Origin: Streptomyces antioxidans
GTDB lineage: Bacteria; Actinomycetota; Actinomycetes; Streptomycetales; Streptomycetaceae
Length of the DNA: 64,000 bases
NCBI RefSeq assembly: GCF_000968685.2
Contig: NZ_LAKD02000058.1
Coordinates: forward strand, 1-64,000
Direction of reading: 5' to 3'
Of the stretch, positions 17,565-25,739 are shown piece by piece; within the stretch, counting starts at the first letter, position 1; each line of letters begins with the position of its first letter. The translations under genes and the position numbers were made by a program. Under the pieces are notes generated by a model. That model had not been told where the DNA came from and searched no databases. It was given only the letters and a program-made list of their open reading frames with translations.

Positions 17565-18463
17565 ACCGGACCCCCGGTCGGCCGGGCCGCGCTCGGGCGG
17601 TACGCCGCCGCTGGCGGTCCCGGCACCTCCACCCGGACCGAGAACAGGGCGCCGTCGTCCCGGCCCGGTGACGTGAGGCCCACCGTGGCCGTCGTGATGT
17701 GCAGGACGTCGCCCTGGAGACACACCCCGGCGGGCTGGCTCGCGGGCAGCCGTACGGTGCGGTCCAGCGTGCCGTCCGGCAGATGGCGGCGGACCGTCCC
17801 CGTCCCCCAGACCGCCATCCACACCGCGCCCTCGTCGTCGACGGCCATCCCGTCCGGGCTGCCGTCGTCGACCGTGAGATAAGTCGTCGGCGGGCCGGGC
17901 GTGCCCGTCGCCGGGTCGACCGGGTAACGGCGGACGACCCCGCGGGCGCTGTCGGCCAGGTACATGGTGCGGCCGTCGGCGGTGAACGCCGGTCCGTTCG
18001 GAATGGTGATGTCCGTCAGCACCCGCACCACCGTGCCGTCGTGGTCCACCCGGTAGAGGGAGCCCGCGTCCTCGTCGGCGTCGTACGCCATGCTGCCCGC
18101 CCAGAACCTACCGGACGGGTCGGCGGTGCCGTCGTTCATGCGCCGGGCGGGACGGGCACCGGCCTCGGGCCGCGCCAGCCAGGTGGTGGTGGAGTCCGGC
18201 CCGAGCAGGCAGATCCCGGTGCCCGCGGCGGCGATCCAGGTGCCGGGCCGGTCCGCCACGGGTGCCACCGCGCCCAGCGGGACGGGCAGTTCGGCCAGCG
18301 TCTCCAGGGGCGCGGCCGGGTCCTGGGGGGCCGTCAGCAGACGGCCCTCGAGGATGTCGACGAGTATCAGGGCCTCGCCGGTCCAGCGGATGCCCTCGCC
18401 CAGGCCGAGGCGGTCGGGACGGGTGGGGCGCGGACCGATGGGCCCGGTGGGGTTCTCGGTCAC
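17561..18463 (-). CDS. SMP-30/gluconolactonase family sugar lactonase
   Basis: This 300-residue six-bladed propeller enzyme belongs to the SMP-30/gluconolactonase/LRE family. LGEGIRWTGEALILVDI at the N-terminus carries the metal-binding Glu, and MNDGTADPSGRFWAGSM and SPDGMAVDDEGAVWMAVWG carry the Asn and Asp ligands. In this operon it most likely hydrolyses galactono-1,4-lactone to galactonate. Its GTG start overlaps the aldolase stop by 4 bp, and its stop overlaps the kinase start by 4 bp, showing tight translational coupling. Confidence 0.9.
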   Translation of the reverse strand: MTENPTGPIGPRPTRPDRLGLGEGIRWTGEALILVDILEGRLLTAPQDPAAPLETLAELPVPLGAVAPVADRPGTWIAAAGTGICLLGPDSTTTWLARPEAGARPARRMNDGTADPSGRFWAGSMAYDADEDAGSLYRVDHDGTVVRVLTDITIPNGPAFTADGRTMYLADSARGVVRRYPVDPATGTPGPPTTYLTVDDGSPDGMAVDDEGAVWMAVWGTGTVRRHLPDGTLDRTVRLPASQPAGVCLQGDVLHITTATVGLTSPGRDDGALFSVRVEVPGPPAAAYRPSAARPTGGPV

Positions 18464-19164
18464 GGCGTGGCCTCCAGGACCGCGGTACGGAAGGCGTGGG
18501 CGCGGGCGCGCAGGGCGTCCAGGCCGCCGCCGTCCGCGCCTCTGTCGCCGTTCCCGCCGCCGCTATCCGCGCCGCCCCCACCGCCCCCGCCCGCATCGCC
18601 GCCGTCCGCGGCCTTGCCGACCAGCGGCGAGCCGATGCCGACCGCGGTCGCTCCGGCGGCCAGATGGGCGCGGGCCGCGGCCTCGTCGATGCCGCCGACC
18701 GGTACGAACACCTCGTTCGGGAACGGGCCCCGCAGCGCCTTGAGATAGCCCGGCCCGCCCGCCTGGGCGGCCGGGAAGATCTTCAACGCCTCGGCGCCGA
18801 GCGCGCGTGCGGCGATGATCTCGGTCGGGGTCATGACCCCGGCCAGCACCGGCAGGCCCAGTTCGCGCGCGGCGGACAGCCCCTCGCCCAGGCCGGGCGT
18901 GACGGCGAAGTCGGCGCCCGCCCGGTGGGCGGCGCGGGCGTCGTCGGCGGTGAGCACGGTGCCCGCGCCGAGCGGACGGCCGGGGCCCAGGGCCTTGCGG
19001 GCCCGCTCGATGACGGTCAGTGCGTCCTTGCCGGTCAGCGACACCTCGATCAGTTCGATGCCCTCGTCGGCCAGGGTCAGTACGGTGCGCAGCGCGGCCT
19101 CGGGGTCGCTGCCGCGCACGATGGCGACCAGCCGATGGGCGGCCAGGGCGGCTCGCAGGTCCAC
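18460..19164 (-). CDS. dgoA: KDPG/KDPGal aldolase with Gly-rich insertion
   Basis: This class I aldolase splits 2-keto-3-deoxy-6-phospho-galactonate (or -gluconate) to pyruvate and glyceraldehyde 3-phosphate. The Schiff-base Lys is in ALKIFPA (about residue 128), the catalytic Glu in IEVSLT (about 40), and GAGTVLT and VPVGGID are the phosphate-binding loops. The GTG at 19164 is preceded by GAGGAG at 8 nt. Residues about 186-214 are an unusual Gly/Asp-rich insertion near the C-terminus, absent from typical 205-residue family members and probably a repeat expansion. The gene overlaps the lactonase start by 4 bp. Confidence 0.9.
   Translation of the reverse strand: MDLRAALAAHRLVAIVRGSDPEAALRTVLTLADEGIELIEVSLTGKDALTVIERARKALGPGRPLGAGTVLTADDARAAHRAGADFAVTPGLGEGLSAARELGLPVLAGVMTPTEIIAARALGAEALKIFPAAQAGGPGYLKALRGPFPNEVFVPVGGIDEAAARAHLAAGATAVGIGSPLVGKAADGGDAGGGGGGGADSGGGNGDRGADGGGLDALRARAHAFRTAVLEATP
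18523..18609 (-). repeat. In-frame Gly-rich expansion within the aldolase gene
   Basis: A run of mostly GGC/GGG-type glycine codons with interspersed Asp, Ala and Ser codons encodes about 29 residues between the last beta-alpha unit and the C-terminal helix of the aldolase. Confidence 0.6.
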
Positions 19165-19202
19165 GGGCGGAACTCCTCGTAACACTCGTAGCAAGGGACG
19201 GT

Positions 19203-20012
19203 TCAGGGGCAGCGGCAGGTCGTGGCGAGCGTGAGCCGCCAGTGGACCTCGCCCGAGGCGGGGACCCGCGCGGCGTCGGCGGGCCCCGCCTCGGCGAGGT
19301 CGAAGGCGCGGCCGAGCATCGGCTCGACTCCGGTGCTGCGGTAGGGGTTTCCGGCGGGGAAGCCGCCGAGGTTGCGCCACACGGCGACGGACAGCGGCTG
19401 CCCGTCGGCCTCGAGCGCGAGGGCCAGGCACCGTTCGCCGTCGTGGACGCGGGCGCGCGGGGTGTCCACGACCGCGCCGACCGCGGTGGAGTCGTCCGGT
19501 CCGAACCGGTCGAGGGCCAGGCCCAGGGGTGCGGGCCAGTCGCCCTCCACCCACGGCGCCCCGGTCGGCCAGGGCCGGTCCAGCAGCGGCGCGGCCTCCG
19601 GGAAGAGCCGGGTGCGCGCCCCCTCGCGCAGCCGCAGGGTCGCCCGCGGGGTCAGGTCGAGCAGGGCGTGGGCGGCCCAGATGAAGCGGAAGCCCGGGTC
19701 GGCGGTGAGGACGTAGTCGGCCTCGGCGCCGTCGGCCGTACCGCGGATCGTGCGCGCCAGCGCGAACCGGTCGCAGCGCACGGTGTCCGCGTCCCCCTCG
19801 CGCCGCCACGGACGCGACCAGGCGTCGCCGTGGTCGGGGGTGCCGCGGACGGTGGGGACGCACTCCTCCAGGCCGCCCGCGTCCACGAAGTCGTCCCCGG
19901 GCGACACCCGCTCCCGCTCCGGAGCCGGGCGGCGCCACAGCCATTCGTGCCCGTCCGCGCGGAGCGAGGTCCAGCGGCCGCCGTGCGCGGGGTCGGTGAC
20001 GATCTCCAGCAC
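19203..20012 (-). CDS. Aldose 1-epimerase (galactose mutarotase-like)
   Basis: This roughly 269-residue protein has the galactose-mutarotase supersandwich character: GLEECVPTV near the N-terminus, FRFIWAAHALLDL (catalytic His region) and a C-terminal WRNLGGFPAGNPYRSTGVEPM segment with the probable catalytic Glu. It would interconvert alpha- and beta-galactose released by the alpha-galactosidases and supply the beta anomer to the dehydrogenase. The GTG at 20012 lies 4 bp after the dehydratase stop with GGAG inside that gene; a longer upstream frame overlaps the dehydratase gene and is rejected. Confidence 0.82.
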   Translation of the reverse strand: MLEIVTDPAHGGRWTSLRADGHEWLWRRPAPERERVSPGDDFVDAGGLEECVPTVRGTPDHGDAWSRPWRREGDADTVRCDRFALARTIRGTADGAEADYVLTADPGFRFIWAAHALLDLTPRATLRLREGARTRLFPEAAPLLDRPWPTGAPWVEGDWPAPLGLALDRFGPDDSTAVGAVVDTPRARVHDGERCLALALEADGQPLSVAVWRNLGGFPAGNPYRSTGVEPMLGRAFDLAEAGPADAARVPASGEVHWRLTLATTCRCP

Positions 20013-20016
20013 GCGG

Positions 20017-21162
20017 TCACCACTCCGCGAACGAGCCGTCGGGGTGCCGCCAGACCGGGTTGCGCCAAGCGTGCCCGGTGCGGTCGGCCGCGCGCACGGC
20101 CGCCTCGTCAATCGTGACGCCGAGGCCCGGCGCGTCGCCGCGGGACGCATGACCGGCCACGAAGCGGAACGGCTCGGGGTCGACGAGGTACGACAGCAGG
20201 TCGGCGTCCCTGTTGTAGTGGATGCCGCGGCTCTGCTCCTGGATCAGGAAGTTCGGCGTCGCGAACGCCACCTGGAGGCTGGCCGCCAGCGCGATGGGGC
20301 CGAGCGGGCAGTGCGGGGCGAGCTGGGCGCCGTAGGTCTCGGCGAGCGAGGCGATGCGGTGGACCTCGGAGATGCCGCCCGCGTGGGACAGATCGGGCTG
20401 CGCGACGGCGATGCCCGCGGCGAGGACCGGCAGGAACTCCGTACGGCCGTAGAGCCGTTCACCGGTGGCCAGGGGCACCGGGCTCGCGGCGACCAGGCCG
20501 GGGAGCAGGTGGCCGTGCTCGGGGACCACGGGCTCCTCCACGAACAGCGGGTGGAGGGCGGCCAGTTCGGGCAGGACACGGCGGGCCGCGGCGGCGCTGA
20601 AGCGGCCGTGGAAGTCGACAGCCACATCGCGGTCCGGGCCCAGCGCCTCGCGGGCGGCGGCCACGCGGTCCACGACCGCGGTGGTCTCGGCCGCGGTGGG
20701 CATCGGCGATGTGGCCCCGGCGCCGTTCATCTTCACCGCCGTGAAGCCCGCCTCGACCTGCGCGGCTATCTGCTCGGACAGCTCCGCGGGCTCGTCGCCG
20801 CCGACCCAGGCGTACACCCGGACGCGGTCGCGCACGGGGCCGCCCAGCAGGGCGTGCACGGGGGCGCCGTAGGTCTTGCCCGCGATGTCCCACAGGGCCT
20901 GGTCGAGACCGGCGACGGCGCTGGACAGGACGGGTCCGCCGCGGTAGAAGCCGCCCTTGGTGAGCACCTGCCAGTGGTCCTGGATGCGCAGCGGATCCTG
21001 GCCGATCAGCTGGGCGGCGAGGACGTCGACGGCCGTGCGCACCACCTCGGCGCGCCCCTCGACCACGGGCTCGCCCCAGCCGACCACGCCGTCGTCGGTC
21101 TCGACGCGGCAGAACAGCCAGCGCGGCGGTACGAGAAAGGTCTCGATACGAGTGATCTTCAC
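20017..21162 (-). CDS. dgoD: D-galactonate dehydratase
   Basis: This 381-residue enolase-superfamily (mandelate racemase subgroup) enzyme dehydrates D-galactonate to 2-keto-3-deoxygalactonate. The N-terminus MKITRIETFLVPPRW, the active-site stretch VAVDFHGRFS (Asp ligand), FVEEPV and GERLYG (Glu ligands), APHCPLGPIALA (catalytic His) and WRNPVWRHPDGSFAEW at the C-terminus align strongly with E. coli DgoD as I remember it. It is the diagnostic enzyme of the De Ley-Doudoroff galactose pathway. Its GTG start overlaps the FadR-type gene stop by 4 bp. Confidence 0.95.
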   Translation of the reverse strand: MKITRIETFLVPPRWLFCRVETDDGVVGWGEPVVEGRAEVVRTAVDVLAAQLIGQDPLRIQDHWQVLTKGGFYRGGPVLSSAVAGLDQALWDIAGKTYGAPVHALLGGPVRDRVRVYAWVGGDEPAELSEQIAAQVEAGFTAVKMNGAGATSPMPTAAETTAVVDRVAAAREALGPDRDVAVDFHGRFSAAAARRVLPELAALHPLFVEEPVVPEHGHLLPGLVAASPVPLATGERLYGRTEFLPVLAAGIAVAQPDLSHAGGISEVHRIASLAETYGAQLAPHCPLGPIALAASLQVAFATPNFLIQEQSRGIHYNRDADLLSYLVDPEPFRFVAGHASRGDAPGLGVTIDEAAVRAADRTGHAWRNPVWRHPDGSFAEW

Positions 21163-21899
21163 TGACCGGTGGGCCCTTCCGTGTTGGTGTCCGAGCCGCC
21201 GATCCGGTCCAGGTCGCGACCGGCCTGGTCGAGCAGGGCCCGCATGGCGGCCTCGGCGGCCCGCGGGTCCCGGTCGCGCACGGCGTCCAGGACGGCGCGG
21301 TGGGCGGGTACGGGATCCTGGCTGTGCGGGGAGCTGTGCACGATGCGATCGCGGTAGGCGAGGCCCGACTCGATCACCATCTCCATGCGTTCGAGGAGTT
21401 CGTTGTGGGTGGCGGCGAGCAGCGCGCGGTGGAAGGCGAGGTCGGCCTCGACGGCGTGGGCGGCGTCGGAGCCGTCCTGCCCCATCGCGTCCACGGCGGT
21501 GTCCAGCGCGGCGAGGTCGTCCTCGGTGCGCCGCTCGGCGGCCAGCCGTACGGCCGCGGGCTCGATGATGCCGCGCACCTCGGCGAGGTTGCGCAGCAGC
21601 GCGCTGTCGGCGTCGGCGGTGCGGTCGCTCTCGAACTGCCAGCGCAGGACGTCGGCGTCGAGCAGGTTCCAGTCCGAACGGCTCCGCACGAAGGTGCCGC
21701 GCTTCTGCCGGGCGTCGACCATCCCCTTGGCGGCCAGGACCTTCAGCGACTCGCGCAGGGCGGTGAGGCTGACATCCAGTTCGCTCTGCAGGGCGACCAG
21801 GTCCAGGGTGGATCCCTCGGGGAGTTCGCCGCTCAGGACGCGGCGGGCCAGGGCCTCCACGGTCTGGCCGTGCACGCCGCGGCGGGCGTAGGGCGTCAT
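21159..21899 (-). CDS. FadR-subfamily GntR transcriptional regulator
   Basis: This 246-residue regulator has an N-terminal winged helix (about 8-75, LQSELDVSLTALRESLKVLAAKGMV) and an all-helical FCD ligand-binding domain with the metal-coordinating Asp and His positions (ADLAFHRALLAATHN, AHRAVLDAV). E. coli DgoR, the galactonate sensor, is of the same subfamily. Inside the operon it is the most likely galactonate-responsive repressor. The ATG at 21899 is preferred to the longer frame because the HTH starts at once and no upstream similarity is visible. Confidence 0.9.
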   Translation of the reverse strand: MTPYARRGVHGQTVEALARRVLSGELPEGSTLDLVALQSELDVSLTALRESLKVLAAKGMVDARQKRGTFVRSRSDWNLLDADVLRWQFESDRTADADSALLRNLAEVRGIIEPAAVRLAAERRTEDDLAALDTAVDAMGQDGSDAAHAVEADLAFHRALLAATHNELLERMEMVIESGLAYRDRIVHSSPHSQDPVPAHRAVLDAVRDRDPRAAEAAMRALLDQAGRDLDRIGGSDTNTEGPTGQ

Positions 21900-21936
21900 G
21901 TCGTACTGCCTTTCTGGTGCGAGCTGATCGCGGTGG

Positions 21937-22707
21937 TCATGCGGAGGACTTGACGACGCTCCAGCCGCCGTCCACGAGAAGACTCGCACCGGTGATGTAC
22001 GAGGACTCGTGGGAGCCGAGGAAGGCGATGGCCGCGGCCACCTCCTCGGGGGTGCCGAACCGCCCGGCCGCGGTTTCTGCGACGCTGCGCGCACGGTCCT
22101 CGGGGGACACCCGGTCCCAGGCCGCCGTCAGGATCGGGCCGGGCAGCACCGCGTTGACCCGCACCTCGGGCCCGTACTCGACGGCGAGCTGCCCGCACAG
22201 CGACAGCAGCGCCCCCTTGGAGGCCGCGTAGGCGGGGTGGCCGGGGATGCCCTTGTGGGCATGGACGGACGAGGTCAGGACGACGGCTCCGCGGCGGGCG
22301 CGCAGATCGTCGAGGACGGCCCGGAAGCCGAGGAAGGCACCGGTGAGGTTGACGGCGAGCTGCCGCTGCCAGGAATCCAGGGACGTCTCGTGGGCGGGGG
22401 TGACATCGACCGTGTAGGCGTTGCTGACCAGCACGTCGACGGGGCCGAAGCTGCGGGCGGCGGCGGCGATCCGCCGCCAGCCCTCCTCCGTGGAGACGTC
22501 GGCGGTCACGAAGCGGGCTCGGCCGCCGTCCCCGCCGATCCGCTCGGCGACCGCAGTGCCGCGCTCCTCGGCGATGTCGGCGAGCACGACGGCGGCGCCC
22601 TCCTGGGCGAGGCGTTCCGCGGTGGCGGCGCCGATGCCGGAGGCGGCTCCGGTGACCACGGCGGTGCGGTCGGTGAAGCGGTCACCGCGGCGGCGGGGCT
22701 GTTCCAT
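21937..22707 (-). CDS. SDR-family dehydrogenase, probable D-galactose 1-dehydrogenase
   Basis: This 256-residue classical short-chain dehydrogenase has the cofactor motif TGAASGIG, the DVS segment after beta-4, the catalytic Ser in VVLTSSVHAH and YAASK as the active-site Tyr-x-x-x-Lys. ADIAEERG after beta-2 carries an Asp, suggesting preference for NAD. The usual NNAG motif is altered to SNAYT. The operon lacks another dehydrogenase, so this enzyme is inferred to oxidise galactose to galactonolactone. GAAGGAG lies 11 nt before the ATG. Confidence 0.85.
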   Translation of the reverse strand: MEQPRRRGDRFTDRTAVVTGAASGIGAATAERLAQEGAAVVLADIAEERGTAVAERIGGDGGRARFVTADVSTEEGWRRIAAAARSFGPVDVLVSNAYTVDVTPAHETSLDSWQRQLAVNLTGAFLGFRAVLDDLRARRGAVVLTSSVHAHKGIPGHPAYAASKGALLSLCGQLAVEYGPEVRVNAVLPGPILTAAWDRVSPEDRARSVAETAAGRFGTPEEVAAAIAFLGSHESSYITGASLLVDGGWSVVKSSA

Positions 22708-22758
22708 CGGGGGTCGGGCTCCTTCGCTGGACGTCGGGGGATGTGCCGTCGGCAGCCT

Positions 22759-24888
22759 CTACTGCCGCATCAGCACCACCAGTTCCGCATCATGGTCGGC
22801 GCTCCAGGCGAACGGCAGCCCGTAGTGCAGCAGATGGGCGCCGCTGTAGCTGGTCTCGGACGCGGCGTCCCGGTAGCGGGCGCCCGGGTCGAGGCCGCGC
22901 AGCCGGAGCCGGGCCGGACGCCCCGGGACGAGCGGGGCCCCGTCCAGGCGGCCGGTGCCGAGCGCGGCGACGACGGTGCGTCCGTCGGGTCCGTCGTACT
23001 GCACCCCGCAGGTGGCGTCCGCCGGACCGCCAAGGAGCCGGGCCTCGCCGAGGTGGATGACATCGCGCACCTCCTTGTAGCGGGCGATCCAGCGGGCGGC
23101 CTCGGCGCGCTGCCCGGCGTCCCAGCGGCGTAGGTCGGCGCCGATGCCCAGCACTCCGCACATGGCGGTGACGAAGCGGAAGGCGAGGCTGCGCGGACGG
23201 GGGTCGAAGACGCCGGGGGCGTCGGTGACCCAGGAGCTCATCACATGCGGGGCGTGGGCGTGCAGGAAGCCGTACTGGACGGCCAGCCGGTCCAGCGGCG
23301 CGGTGTTGTCGCTGGGCCAGACGACATCGGTGCGGGCGATCGTCGCGTGGTCGATACGTGCGCCGCCGCCCGCGCACCCCTCGACGGTGACCCGCGGGTG
23401 GGCGGCGCGCAGCTGGTCCAGGACGCGCAGATAGCCCGCCACGTGCTGGGCGTCGAGGTCGAGGCGGTCGGCGGGACCGGCGCCGGGCCGGCCGCGCTCG
23501 GTCGGCGGCCGGTTCATGTCCCACTTGAGGTAGCTGATGTCATGGCCGGTCAGCAGCCGGTCCAGGGTGGCGATGACGAAGTCCTGGACGTCGGTCCGGC
23601 CCAGGTCGAGCAGGAGCTGGTGGCGCACCAGCCGGGCCGGACGGCCGTCGATCCGGTACACCCAGTCCGGGTGTTCGGCGTACAGCGCGCTGCCGGGGCT
23701 GACCGCCTCCGGCTCGATCCACAGGCCGAAGTCGAGGCCCAGGGCGCGTACGTCCGCGACGAACCGGCCGAAGCCGTCCGGGAACGCCGCCGGGTCGGGG
23801 TACCAGTCGCCAAGGCCGCCGGTGTCGTCGGCGCGGCCGGTGAACCATCCGTCGTCCACGACGAACAGCTCGGCCCCGATGTCCGCCGCCGCCTTCGCCA
23901 GCTCCAGCTGGTCCGCCGCGCCGACGTCGAAGGTGGTGGCCTCCCAGGAGTTGTAGAGGACCTTGCGGGGGCGGTGCAGCCGCTCACCGGTCAGCCGGCG
24001 TTCGTAGCGGTGCCAGACGCGGGACAGCCCGTCAAGGCCCTCGGCGCTGAAGGCGCAGGCGAGCCGTGGTGTGATGAGGGTGTCGCCGGGCGCCAGCCGC
24101 ACCTGGCCCTCGTGCGGTACGCGGCCCGCGCGCATCCGTACGGCGCCACCGGGTTCGGCCTCCGCGGTGAGGTGCCAGTTGCCGGGCCACTCCAGGGCCA
24201 GGCCGTAGGCGGGGGCGTCCTCCGGGTCCGCGGCGTCCTGGACCGCGAGCCAGGGCGCGTAGGCGTGTCCGGGCACGCCCTGGTGGCTGCCCATGGTGAA
24301 CGTGCCCCTGGACAGGGTGAGTTGGGTGCGCTGGAACTCCTGGGACCACTGGCCCGCCAGATACGTCAGCCGGGCCCCGGCGGTGACGGGGACGTTCACG
24401 GCCGCCGAGTCGAAGCGCTCGAGCCACAGCTCCTCGTCGCCCGTGCAGCTGAGCTCGGTCCAGCGGTGGATGACGTCGGTGCCCGGCACGGTGGCGTAGC
24501 ACAGGACCGTGCGCAGACCGAGCACATCGTCGGTGAAGGCGAGCCGCAGGCTCTCCGCCTCCCGCGCGGCCCCCTCGAAGGCCCACCACGCGCCGCGCTC
24601 CCCGCCGGGGCGCGCGGCCACCAGCTCGGCGCCGGTGAACGGCCGCAGCCCGTACGGCAGATACTCCGCGGGTGCCGCGTCGGCTGGGGTGATGAAGTGG
24701 GTGCGGTGCGACCAGTCCAGCGCGGACGGGCCGGTCTCGACGCCCAGCGGGCCCCAGGCCTCGAGTTCGGCCCAGGGGCCGTCCGGGGACAGCCGCACCG
24801 TGTAACTGGTGTGGTCGGTGTGCAGCGTCCAGCGCTGGTGCGGCGTCACTTCACCGCTCCGGGGCCGGGACCGGTCGTTTGTCGTCAC
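22759..24888 (-). CDS. Intracellular GH36 alpha-galactosidase
   Basis: This 709-residue enzyme is a GH36 retaining alpha-galactosidase: N-terminal beta-sandwich (about 20-300), TIM barrel (about 310-640) and a short C-terminal beta domain. The nucleophile is Asp457 in LKWDMNRP, and the acid/base is probably Asp527 in WPSDNT, 70 residues later as in characterised members; CAGGGARID is the substrate-binding Cys loop. There is no signal peptide, so it acts on imported melibiose- or raffinose-type sugars. The GTG at 24888 overlaps the permease stop by 4 bp; a second in-frame GTG at 24849 has the same upstream sequence (see repeat). Confidence 0.93.
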   Translation of the reverse strand: MTTNDRSRPRSGEVTPHQRWTLHTDHTSYTVRLSPDGPWAELEAWGPLGVETGPSALDWSHRTHFITPADAAPAEYLPYGLRPFTGAELVAARPGGERGAWWAFEGAAREAESLRLAFTDDVLGLRTVLCYATVPGTDVIHRWTELSCTGDEELWLERFDSAAVNVPVTAGARLTYLAGQWSQEFQRTQLTLSRGTFTMGSHQGVPGHAYAPWLAVQDAADPEDAPAYGLALEWPGNWHLTAEAEPGGAVRMRAGRVPHEGQVRLAPGDTLITPRLACAFSAEGLDGLSRVWHRYERRLTGERLHRPRKVLYNSWEATTFDVGAADQLELAKAAADIGAELFVVDDGWFTGRADDTGGLGDWYPDPAAFPDGFGRFVADVRALGLDFGLWIEPEAVSPGSALYAEHPDWVYRIDGRPARLVRHQLLLDLGRTDVQDFVIATLDRLLTGHDISYLKWDMNRPPTERGRPGAGPADRLDLDAQHVAGYLRVLDQLRAAHPRVTVEGCAGGGARIDHATIARTDVVWPSDNTAPLDRLAVQYGFLHAHAPHVMSSWVTDAPGVFDPRPRSLAFRFVTAMCGVLGIGADLRRWDAGQRAEAARWIARYKEVRDVIHLGEARLLGGPADATCGVQYDGPDGRTVVAALGTGRLDGAPLVPGRPARLRLRGLDPGARYRDAASETSYSGAHLLHYGLPFAWSADHDAELVVLMRQ

Positions 24889-24898
24889 TTCACCGCTC
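24845..24898 (-). repeat. Duplicated ribosome-binding site and start codon of the GH36 gene
   Basis: A 16-nt sequence (plus-strand 24883-24898) containing GGAG-N7-GTG on the minus strand is repeated exactly at 24845-24860. The two GTG codons (24888 and 24849) are in the same frame 39 nt apart, giving two candidate starts with identical signals. Confidence 0.75.
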
Positions 24899-25739
24899 CC
24901 AGGTTGAGACCGGCCACGAAGTGGCGCTGGAACCGGAGGAAGACGGCCACGGTGGGTGCCGCGGCGATGACGGACCCGGCGGCGATCACGTTCCACATCG
25001 ACACGAACTGACCCTGGAGCCCGATGAGGGCGGCGGTGATGGGCATCTTGGTGTCGCTGCGCAGCACCGTGATGGCCCACAGCAGATCGTTGAAGATCCA
25101 GGTGAAGGACAGGGCGCTGAGCGCGGCGAGGGCCGGGCGGCTGAGCGGCAGGATGATCCGCCAGAAGATCTGCCAGGGACCGGCGCCGTCCACGACGGCG
25201 GCCTGCTGGATCTCGGCCGGGATGGCCCGCATGAAGCCGTACAGGACGAAGACGTAGAAGCCGACGCCGAAGCCGATCTGCACACCGATCAGGGCGGGCA
25301 GGGTGTCGTACACGCCCATCAGCTCGCTCATCTTGGACACCGGGATCAGCAGGATCTGCGGCGGCAGCAGATTGCCGCCGAGCATCAGCAGCAGCAGGGA
25401 GCGGCGGAAGGGCACCTCGTAGCGGCTGAGGGCGAACGCGGCCATGGCGGCCAGCGCCAGGGTCACCAGGACGCACGGCACGGTCACGATCAGGCTGTTG
25501 ATCAGGGCGCGCTGCTGGCCGCCGTCGCTCCACGCCTGCTGGAAGTTGCCGAGGGTGAAGGAGCGGGGCCAGCTGCCCAGTCCGTGGGCGGAGATGTCGT
25601 CGAAGGAGCGCAGGCTCGTCACCACGACCAGGGCGATGGGCAGCAGCCACAGTACGGAGAGCGCCCCGGCCCCGAGGTGGAAGCCGGCGGTGGCCGCGCG
25701 GCGCCGGCGCAGGGCCGCGGAGCTGCGAAGTGCCGTCAT
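24885..25739 (-). CDS. Carbohydrate ABC transporter permease (MalG type)
   Basis: This 284-residue inner-membrane subunit has six predicted helices and the EAA loop IQQAAVVDGAGPWQIFWRIILP of sugar importers, preceding the C-terminal helices. NVIAAGSVIAAAPTVAVFL and LNLGAVK at the end are typical of the MalG branch. Its ATG overlaps the stop of the MalF-type gene by 4 bp. No ATPase is encoded in the operon, so a shared MsiK-like ATPase elsewhere in the genome is inferred. Confidence 0.93.
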   Translation of the reverse strand: MTALRSSAALRRRRAATAGFHLGAGALSVLWLLPIALVVVTSLRSFDDISAHGLGSWPRSFTLGNFQQAWSDGGQQRALINSLIVTVPCVLVTLALAAMAAFALSRYEVPFRRSLLLLMLGGNLLPPQILLIPVSKMSELMGVYDTLPALIGVQIGFGVGFYVFVLYGFMRAIPAEIQQAAVVDGAGPWQIFWRIILPLSRPALAALSALSFTWIFNDLLWAITVLRSDTKMPITAALIGLQGQFVSMWNVIAAGSVIAAAPTVAVFLRFQRHFVAGLNLGAVK

